Shown piece by piece: positions 56,845 to 64,000 of a stretch of 64,000 nt of DNA. The stretch comes from Pascua guehoae. Taxonomy: Eukaryota; Basidiomycota; Tremellomycetes; Trichosporonales; Trichosporonaceae. A model generated the notes under the pieces. It was given only the letters and a program-made list of their open reading frames with translations, was not told the origin of the DNA and did not search any database. Where the stretch lies: the NCBI GenBank assembly GCA_001600415.1, contig BCJX01000009.1, positions 1,117,925 through 1,181,924 on the forward strand, in the 5' to 3' direction. Position numbers and translations under genes: made by a program. Position 1 is the first letter of the stretch, and every line of letters begins with the position of its first letter.

Positions 56845-57604
56845 ATGTCGCAATCCACAGGGTCTATCGAGGACTTCGACGAAATCGAAGATGACGAACG
56901 CTGGACCGAAGGCGATTTCGAGCTCATCTCGTCCGACAACGTTCGTTTCAAGATCCCCTCGTACTACTTGTTGGCGCACAGGTGAGTACCGTCCATGAGG
57001 AACAACCTAACCACGTAGTTCTGTGTTTCGCGATGCAGAGGGGTTAGTAGATGGAGAGAAACGATTAGAGTTCACGGATCAAGATTACGAAAAGTCATCA
57101 ACCCTTCGCCGCTTCCTCGAAATCGCGAGCGACGGCGCCGTCGGCGAAATCAGCTTCGGCATGTTCGAGCTCTTCCCACTTGTCCTCTTTCTCAAGAAAT
57201 ACGACTGCTCCCCTGCGCTTCGCATCCTTCTGGGCCAAATCGGTTTTAAGATGCACCACGATCCATTTTTCCCCTTTGGGCCCTTCGTCATCGGGGCTTT
57301 GGCGGATGACGACAAAATGTGCCTCGCTGCTCTTGCTGCGTACGAAATAAAGTGGCCGGACGCACCCGTTTTCCATTGGCTCCCCCACAAATACGCTTTT
57401 GACCCTTCTTCCTTTCCCCTCTGGTCAGCCCAGCTCATTCCCTTTCCCTATTATTGGGCGGTTAGTCGGGCGTGGGGTCTTGTTGGCTGTAGCCAGGACC
57501 TTCCTGGCGAGTTCAGCACACAACTTGCCTTGGCGAAGCAGTACGAAGAGGACGGTCACACTCGCCTTTTCTTCGATGCCTTACATCTTAATGATAGCCC
57601 CTAA
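56845..57604 (+). CDS. BTB/POZ-like domain protein 1
   Basis: 240 residues from exons 56845-56981 and 57019-57604 (37-nt intron). The N-terminus is acidic (EDFDEIEDDERWTEGDFELI), followed by SSDNVRFKIPSYYLLAHRSS and VFRDAEGL, which fits a BTB start (a beta strand, then S-x-V-F-R-D). Then EFTDQDYEKSSTLRRFLEIA, LFLKKYDCSPALRILL and FVIGALADDDKMCLAAL follow. The same order occurs in the tandem paralogue 1.25 kb downstream, including the intron position and phase. The family is a lineage-expanded fungal BTB-like group. A role in protein-protein contact or ubiquitin ligase adaptation is only family-level inference. Confidence 0.8.
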
Positions 57605-58856
57605 GAGTCAGTGAGCAGGCAAAGTATGTTGCTGACGATGCAGACCTGAACTCTTTTTCAGAACGCGACTTCCACCTGTCTGATTCCCTGCTTTACCCCT
57701 CCCACCGCAACATCACGGCCACCGGCTGGTGTGATTTGCAGTTTTGTATCATGGCCCCGCTGGGGTGCCCATAGCATTATGTATTGCCGTTCAAAGTAGA
57801 TGTTATCGGGCCTCTCGTCATCTTTACTAGCCATTCACATGATGAATGACTGCCGTCCCAGCTTCCACACCATGACTTGCACTGCCTGAACAGTTCTTCC
57901 TTTAGAACTGCTCCGGACAGTTGAACTGAGTTGAGAGTGACATGCTGTCAAGAGAGATTGTGCCCCCTCAGGCTCCTCCTAATTGTGTTGCATACTGTAA
58001 ACTCACTTCTGCACTTGGGACCGCCAGGACGACCGGTGACGTTGGTACACATTGCGTCCATGAATCGCGCGGTGATGACTGACCAAGGTGCACATACCGT
58101 CTGTACACGATGAAATGTTAGATGGGTGATCTGAGCGGGTGGCTTTGGGTGGGGACGGGATGGGTGGGGTGCGTGCATTGTAGTAGGGTATGGTGGGCGT
58201 CGGGAGGCTGTCTGTGGGCGCCGACTTGTGATGAGGACACACAATGTTGAAAGATCATAGGAGGGGGATCTCTAGGCGTATCTATACATTGTTTGTTCCC
58301 ACGGGCCACGGGGGCCCCATGGGCCCAGTGGGCATAATGACCGATTGATGTGAACACAAGGTTACCAAGTTTTACTGGGGTAGCCGCCAAGTTTTCGAAA
58401 GGTTCGGTCCGAGTGGTGCCGTGCCGCGACCATCCAATTTCAATAGTCCACCATAAATCAACCACTTTATGTATCGAACTGAAACTTTGGATGCTTGTAG
58501 CATGTATGTACAGTACAGTAGCAGTGGTGATTGTCCACATGTTTGTAATAAAAAAATCTAGCATGGAATGGACCACCCACCAGCGGCGATAGCCGAAAGA
58601 ATGCCAGCGTCCATGGTTGTCTCGTTTTGTGGTGACCTTGACCTTGGTTCTTCGCACAGGCCCACGCACCGCCGCACATGCTCGAGCTGCTGCGCGCCCC
58701 CCCATTCATTCCCATGTATTGCTCTATCTCTTATTACAACACCTCACATCTACCTCTCTCTCACTTCCTCCTTCTATTCTCGCCATCTCCATCCATCTCT
58801 TGGCGTTACCTTGCGTACCGTATTTCGACGCGTACCTTCAACCCAATCGCCCCATC
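57605..58856. other. Intergenic between the BTB-like paralogues
   Basis: 1.25 kb with the 3' region of gene 1 and a CT-rich promoter for gene 2 (58700-58850). A GC-rich self-complementary stretch lies near 58299-58333. No gene. Confidence 0.5.
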
Positions 58857-59627
58857 ATGTCGCCATCCAAGAAGAGGAAGATGTCAAATTCCGGGGTCCC
58901 GTCCGGTGACGACATCAAGGACGACGAGCGTTGGAGGGATGGCGACTTTGAGATCATCTCCTTCGACGACGTTTGCTTCAAAGTCCCATCGTATTACATT
59001 CAGGCCCACAGGTGGGTTTCCACTTGGCCCACGGCTCTCTGACTCCACCCTAGCTCCGTGCTGCGCGACGCACTCTCCATCGGGGTCGGAGAGAAACGCA
59101 TCCATTTCACTGATCCTCATTGCGAAAGATCGTCGACGGTGACACACTTTCTGACCCTCGCGAGCGAAGGCTCTTTGGCCGTGGATGCCTTCCACTCGTT
59201 GGAGGCCTATACGCTTGTCCTCTTTCTGCAAAAGTGGGACTGCGCAGCCTTGCTTCGAGTCCTTCTCACCCAACTTCGAGACCAGCTCCGGTGTCGGGAA
59301 AGGTGTCACCTTCTTCTGGCGTTCGTTATCGGAGCCGTAGCGGATGATGAGAAAACGTGCCTCGTTGCTCTATCGCAACCCCCCGGCCGGTGGAAAGGTA
59401 CCCTTACTCGCACCGACGGTGCGCCCCATGCACAGTCCTTGGATCCTACTGCTTTCCCCATCTGGGCCAGCAGTATGCTTCCCTATTCCTATTCATGGGC
59501 GCTCAGTCGAGCGTGGAACGCGGTTGGCAAGACCCACACCACGAAGCTTCCTGCCGAGTTCAGCAGATATCTCGCAGCGGCCAAGAAGTGGGAAGGGGAA
59601 AAACGGTTCACCGAAATGTTCCGTTAG
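58857..59627 (+). CDS. BTB/POZ-like domain protein 2
   Basis: 242 residues from exons 58857-59011 and 59054-59627. It has a basic start (MSPSKKRKMSNSG, a possible nuclear signal) that paralogue 1 lacks. Then IKDDERWRDGDFEIISFDDV, CFKVPSYYIQAHRSSVLRDA, LVLFLQKWDCAALLRVLL and FVIGAVADDEKTCLVAL follow. The intron splits the same AG|C/T codon as in gene 1. Identity outside these blocks is low, so the duplication is old or evolving fast. Confidence 0.8.
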
Positions 59628-59960
59628 AAACAACCGCACTGTTCTTGTGGGTGAGTTTAGAACAGGAGACTTTCTCTAATCCCACAGCCTCCCCGAACGG
59701 TGTCATTGTCTGGCAGTCGTCGTTCGTCTCCGAAACCAACCCTCTCCCCCATACATCTGTGTCCTCTCCCGTTGTTCTCAAGCATGTGTCAATAACTTTG
59801 TGTGACCTATTGTGCCCCTCCGTCGCACTTCATATGTGTTCCTACTAAACGCGTCCATTGTCTTTACCCTCTAGCGCGCATACCACACCGAGATCGCGGA
59901 AGAAGGGGCGGAGGGAAGGTTACAGGACTGTAGAGTCAGAACGGTCAAGAGTCAGAACGG
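59628..59960. other. Convergent intergenic, BTB-like 2 to G gamma
   Basis: 333 bp, with the tandem repeat below at its right edge. No other feature. Confidence 0.5.
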
Positions 59961-59972
59961 TCAAGAGTCAGA
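59935..59972. repeat. 16-bp tandem repeat, about 2.4 copies, over the stop of the G gamma gene
   Basis: Unit GTCAGAACGGTCAAGA, two full copies plus GTCAGA. The minus-strand G gamma gene terminates inside it (TGA at 59963-59961), so its last residues are encoded by the repeat. Confidence 0.9.
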
Positions 59973-60481
59973 CCCACAGTTACAGGGCCCCTTGAACCTT
60001 ATCCCCATCGGATGGGCCTTGCCGAACAGTTCGCGGTGCATTCTCTTTTTCGCCTTCTTGCCCAGCAAAAGAGGATCGGGCATGCTCTTGCAGTAGCTGA
60101 TGAGGCTGGAGTAGTACTATCAGCACCCACCAACCCCCATCCCAGCCTGATACACTCAGCTCCGACTCACCTCATGCTTGCCTCGCTGACCGTGGAACGA
60201 GGACGGAACAGCTCAGATCTCAGCCGCTCAAGCTGTGCCTGGTACCTGCGTAGGCGCAGCTCGTCGAGCTGTGTGCGTGTCCGCTCCCTCCCCGTCCGCT
60301 GTCCCCCTGGGTGGTTTGCGTGGCTCGAGTGCGTGGTGTGCGTGGTCAGTGTCGTCTGGGTGGTACGAGTCGTGTGCGTAGACGCGTTGCTCTTGATGGT
60401 GGGCTCGGGGGAGAGCGGGGGTTGGTACTGCGGATGCGAGCTCGCCGAGAGGGGGTTGGGATAGTGCCGGAGTGTGCGCAT
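59961..60481 (-). CDS. GPG1: Heterotrimeric G-protein gamma subunit-like
   Basis: Partner of G beta in pheromone/nutrient signalling at the plasma membrane. Minus-strand exons 60481-60171 and 60105-59961, 151 residues. A long Thr/His/Ser-rich, probably disordered N-terminus (about residues 1-65) precedes the gamma core LDELRLRRYQAQLERLRSEL, FRPRSTVSEASMSLISYCKS and PDPLL. This fits the fungal pattern ELRLRRL...R..VSEA...LI.YC...DPL. In other fungi the protein ends with Pro-Tyr-Ala-Pro...CCxxM, a prenylated CaaX box. Here the tail is basic (KKAKKRMHRELFGKAHPMG) and ends CNCGSDS, without a CaaX. Alternative donors near the end (GTAACT, GTGGGT) give CNFL or PFL ends, also without CaaX. Confidence 0.72.
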
Positions 60482-61185
60482 GGTTGGTGGCGAATGGCCG
60501 AGTGGGTGAGTGGGCAAAGCATGATATGTGATGTGGGTGCAGCATACATGACAATGGCGAGAACGTGGAGGGAGGGGGAGGGGAGGGAGGGGGTCAGCAG
60601 CATGCAGAATGGCAGCGGGCTGGCCGATGCTGGCCGAGGCTGCAGGACAGGGGGGCAATAGGGGACAATCGGCGATCCCGTTGCAGTGTGTACAATGCGG
60701 CGCACGATGGGCAGGCCACAATAGATGGCACGGTCAACGCCTCCGTCCACCCCGGACCCTCTTGCACACATCCACCCGCCACGTCCGCCACACTGCTCCC
60801 CCGTGCCTGGTACAGGAGAGTTTGGCGAGCCAGCAGCGAGCAGGTGCGCAGCAGCATGCAGCGTGCGCCTGGCGCTATGACTTTTCGGACCCGACCCGGC
60901 TCCGTAGCGATGACCAGCCTCTTCGTTTCCCCATCTTCATCCATGCACACATTCATTCTTCTTGCACAGCGGTGAAGATGAATCTCGGCAGCTTGGCAGG
61001 TGGTAGGTGGCCAAAAGGAGACATTGGGCTGCCACTCAGTACTGCCACCTTCCGATTCGGGCCCACGGACATGCAGCCAGATCTCCGCCATTGCGTCATG
61101 TTGACTGTGCTCTGGTGGTCTCTGTGCGCATCGGAGAGTTGATAATGGACTAGAATGCTCGAGTCCACCAACTTCTGCATTACCC
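60482..61185. promoter_or_regulatory. Divergent promoter region, G gamma / TDG
   Basis: 704 bp between two start codons. No specific element was recognised. Confidence 0.4.
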
Positions 61186-63194
61186 ATGTCACAGACGACG
61201 CCGCTCGCCGCGCGCCTCGCGCAGTATGCGTACACGCAGCCACGACGGAGTCCCCGCGGAACAAATGATACCTCAACGCAGCGGCCAACATCTTCGAGGA
61301 AGCGGAAGCGCGCGTCCGAAGATGAAGACGATGGGGCCGGCGATGGCGATCCGGTGGGCGCGGCCGCCACCGCCAGCAGTGCCAGTCCGGACAGAGTCAA
61401 GATTGAGCCTGCAGATTCTGGTCAAGCAATAACGCCTTTGAGACCATCTAGCGCCAAGGCCAAGGCTTCCCCCTCCCCCTCACCGTCTACACGACGTGGC
61501 AACGGCTCGCCGCTCAAGTTTGCCTGGAAGAAGTCGCGGCAGTACGCCCCGCCCGAGATGTATGCGCACCTCTCGCCCGTCGACGACCATATCGAAGTGG
61601 GAATGGACTGTGAGTGAAGTGCCCTCTTCTAGTGCTCCTATACGTGAGAGGGGCTTGTATAGCTCCTCTCTGCTCGCAGCTCATGCTCGAGCCATGCCTG
61701 TGTCATGCCCGTGCCTGTAGATGTGTTCGCTGACGGCAGTGATATTCTGCGGGATCAAGTGAGCGACCCGCCGGGCCACGAGCCAGCTGACGCCAGTCCG
61801 GGACAGAAGTCTGCGCGCGACGGACACCACTTTGCGCACCCGACGAACAAGTTTTGGGTGAGCTCAAACTGCCGCACTTGTAGAACTGACTGGTAGCGTG
61901 CGCTGTATCATTCTGGTGCGTACCTCCTCTGCGGTCAAGCGTGCACTGTCCCATCTCGTCTACCAGTCACGACTTTCCCGACGTCCCCTCGGTCACCTCT
62001 CTCCACACACTGACCTACCCATACTAAACCCCAGGCCTCACCCCGCGCCTCCTCCATCCCTCCGAGAGCTCAACCCTCCCCTCAAAGTACCGGTACGGCC
62101 TGACCAACCTCGTCCACCGCCCGACCGCCGAGGCGGCGCAGCTCTCGACGCTCGAGATGCGCCTCCACGTCGCGCCGCTGCTGGAAAAGATCATTGCACA
62201 GCGCCCGCGCGTCGTGTGCTTTATCGGCAAGAAGATCTGGGACGTGTTTGCCACTGTCATCCGGCAGGCCCAGCGTGGGATGCCGCTACCTTCGCCGTCC
62301 GTGAAGCGCGAGGTGGAGAGTGCGGATGTCGTGGGGGATGCAGGAGGCGAAGGAGATGAGGGAGACGAGGATGAAGAGCGCGGACTCGGCGGCAGTGCCC
62401 CTGCTAGCACCATGGCCAGCTCCCACCCTACACCACGGCGGGCCCAGGTCAAGACCGAACCGGCGAGTCCCGGCGGCCTCCGAGTCGTCCAGTTCGGCCT
62501 CGACGAGGACCGCCTCGTCGAGCTAGACGAGACACTCGTCAAGCTCGAGCCAGGCACGACTCCCAGTCCTGTACGGCCGGCAAACGCGACGTCCAGAGGC
62601 ACGGGGAAAGCAAAGGGTAAAGGGAAGGCGACGACCAAGGCGCCGCCGTTCGAGTGGGACGGCCCGCAGCCGTTACGTCTCCCCCTCCCTCTCGTGTCGG
62701 AACCACCTCTCCACCAGCCGGCACTGGGCGACGGTGACGGCCCACGATCTTGTGATCAAACCAACGCCGAGGCCAGTGATCGTCGTGAGACACGTCGCCG
62801 CACACGCCAGCAGCAAAGAGAGCAAGAAGCGGCTCAAGTGGCTCAAGCAGGCCCAGCCGAGTCCCTGGACTCTACGTGTCACGACCAAAATCCACCAGCC
62901 TCGTCAGACTCGTCGCTGTCCCCTGCTCCACCGTCCCCATCCCAACCTCTCCGCACAGTACCCGCCTCCGCACCCTGGAACTACACCTACTTCTGGGCGG
63001 TCCCCTCCACATCGGGCCTGTCGCGCACGCCGATCCCCGAGCAGATTGCGTTATTTGCGCACTGTCGCGAGTTTGTCGAGAGTCTGCGTGCGGGGCAGGA
63101 TCCCCCCGGCGAGTTTGTCGATATCGACATAGAGGCTGTTACGGGTGCCGTGGCGGAGATGCGGGCTGTGGCGGAGGAGAACGGTTTGGTGTGA
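61186..63194 (+). CDS. thp1: G/T(U) mismatch-specific thymine-DNA glycosylase (TDG/Mug family)
   Basis: Removes U or T from U:G and T:G mispairs in base-excision repair; nuclear. Exons 61186-61609, 61740-61758, 61797-61857, 61897-61915 and 62035-63194, 560 residues, all in phase. The N-tail is disordered with KRKRASEDEDD and VKIEP, a SUMO-type motif. Seen: PPEMYAHLSPVDDHIEVGMD; LIFCGINPG with catalytic Asn148; SARDGHHFAHPTNKFWRALY; HSGLTPRLLHPSE; YGLTNLVHRPTAEAAQLS; and RPRVVCFIGKKIWDVF. The end is FWAVPSTSGLSRTPIPEQIA. Two 19-nt micro-exons carry the core GIN motif and the YHSG segment. An insert of about 170 residues before the C-terminal FW motif is probably disordered and carries further VK.E sumoylation-like sites (VKREVES, VKTEPAS). 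Confidence 0.93.
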
Positions 63195-63384
63195 GTTGTC
63201 CCGGCGGATAACGGTGATAATGCTGTAGGGATGTAGCCGTCTCAGTCCACCTCGTATACATAATATGTAGAAGCACTCGTAGCCCACAGAAAGCATTACT
63301 CTCATGTACCACTGCCCCACTGCTGCTATGCAATGCATCAATGCCAAACTCTCCCCGACACGAGACGTCTACTACATACACTCT

Positions 63385-64000
63385 CTACCAGAACCCGCCG
63401 AGGGCAAACAAGTCGCTCACGACGGTGCGCGCGTCGGTGCCGATCTGGTGCATCATCTCGCGCTGGCGCTTGACGGGCTGGAGGGCAAAGTGGGCGAGGA
63501 GACCACCGTCGAGGACGCCCTTTGACAGTGGCCTTGGTTCGAGGTCGTTGCGGACCGTGCTGGAGAGGTGTCAGCTGAGTTATCCAACAACAGGGAGAAG
63601 ACAGCCGACTCACCGGAAAGCCCTGGGGTTGAGGCCGGCAATGTGCTGGGCGTTTCGGACGAGGAGGTCCTGTACGAGGTGGAGACGCTTTGCACGTGCC
63701 GACTTTACGGCGACGACGGTGGTGATGGAGCCGTCTGCGGTGGCGTAAATGAGCTGACTCTGGGGTGCGATTTCCTCCTCTGCGGTCCTGCGGCGCGCAA
63801 TGACCTTGGAGGCCGTGACTGGCGCGCCCGAGTGGAACTCTGTCATGACGAGGAGCTTTTCGCCGTTGAGCGAGTCGGGGTTTCCGGGGTCAAAGTCGAG
63901 GAGGCGCAGGTCGCCGTTACGGTCGTTTGTGACAAAGGTCACTTGGCCGTCGGCAAAGAGGAAATCGCCCGCTACGAGGCCGCGGTCCTGGAGATCGCGG
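63385..64000 (-). CDS. CFT1: Cleavage/polyadenylation factor subunit Cft1 (CPSF160), 3' part
   Basis: Largest scaffold subunit of CPF/CPSF in mRNA 3'-end formation. Only the C-terminal part is here, and the gene continues beyond the window edge. Minus-strand exons 64000-63614 (open at the edge) and 63559-63385. Seen: GDFLFADGQVTFVTNDRNGD, LRLLDFDPGNPDSLNGEKLL, TEFHSGAPVTASKVI and LIYATADGSITTVVAV. The CPSF-A end follows: NPRAFRTVRNDL, KGVLDGGLLAHF, REMMHQIGTDARTVVSDL, ending FALGGFW. The NPxxFR and KGxLDGxLL motifs occur in both CFT1 and DDB1/SAP130 families; DPGNPDSLNGEKLL favours CFT1. Confidence 0.85.

Noticed and set aside
58299..58333. GC-rich self-complementary stretch (GGGCC/GGCCC runs)
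   Set aside because: Arms are short and irregular and do not match the dispersed palindrome; probably chance in GC-rich DNA.
60012..60464. Plus-strand frame with a Val/Cys-rich hydrophobic run
   Set aside because: Antisense to the Thr/His repeats of the G gamma N-terminus.

Overview
The window is nuclear DNA from a GC-rich, intron-rich fungus, most likely a basidiomycete yeast of the Tremellomycetes (Trichosporonales-like; genus is inference). The signs are many short introns with GTGAGT-type donors and CTAAC/CTGAC branch sequences just before the acceptor AG, intron-bearing tRNA genes, a DASH-complex Hsk3, a G-protein gamma subunit, a MICOS Mic12 and a TFIIH Tfb2. Every spliced gene model was assembled by hand from donor/acceptor phase and family motifs, so exon borders are predictions.

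Layout. 0.4-2.1 kb: cytidine deaminase (-). 2.7-4.4 kb: Obg-like ATPase OLA1 (+) with an in-frame presequence-like extension. 4.9-7.4 kb: pICln-type protein (+) with a probable extra 3' exon. 8.25 kb: tRNA-Val. 9.5-11.2 kb: two tandem small secreted-protein genes with the same promoter plan. 11.5-13.5 kb: intronless zinc metallopeptidase with a C-terminal jacalin-like domain. 14.3-16.4 kb: short-chain dehydrogenase. 18.5-21.1 kb: 12-exon Dal5-type MFS transporter. 22.5-24 kb: three-RRM protein of the TIA-1/Pub1 type (-). 26.2-27.6 kb: divergent HSK3 (-) and cytochrome c haem lyase (+). 27.6-32.7 kb: 5 kb with no convincing gene. 32.7-33.4 kb: intronless disordered orphan. 35.4 and 36.3 kb: tRNA-Asp and a second tRNA-Val. 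37.1-39.1 kb: mitochondrial ribosomal protein uS19 (-) and MIC12 (+), divergent. 39.2-40.9 kb: TFB2 (-). 41.3-42.9 kb: Tcd-type ct6A dehydratase (+). 43.2-44.6 kb: IWR1 (-). 44.9-46.1 kb: second short-chain dehydrogenase (-). 47.2-49.9 kb: 14-exon amino-acid permease (-). 52.5-53.5 kb: GNAT acetyltransferase (-). 54.6-55.4 kb: Asp/Thr/Pro-rich orphan (+). 55.8-56.2 kb: tRNA-Glu and tRNA-Ala. 56.8-59.6 kb: tandem BTB/POZ-like paralogues (+). 60-60.5 kb: G gamma subunit (-). 61.2-63.2 kb: thymine-DNA glycosylase (+). 63.4 kb to the end: 3' part of CFT1 (-).

The genes are mostly housekeeping and do not form an operon-like system. Several serve mitochondria (cytochrome c haem lyase, uS19m, MIC12, the Tcd enzyme, possibly an OLA1 isoform) and several serve RNA polymerase II or mRNA work (TFB2, IWR1, CFT1, the RRM protein). 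No CRISPR array, autonomous transposon or virus-like gene was seen. The least ordinary signals are a 28-29 bp G/C palindrome present three times, apparently always inside introns; the shared promoter block of the two secreted-protein genes; the OLA1 leader; and a G gamma subunit with no visible CaaX box.
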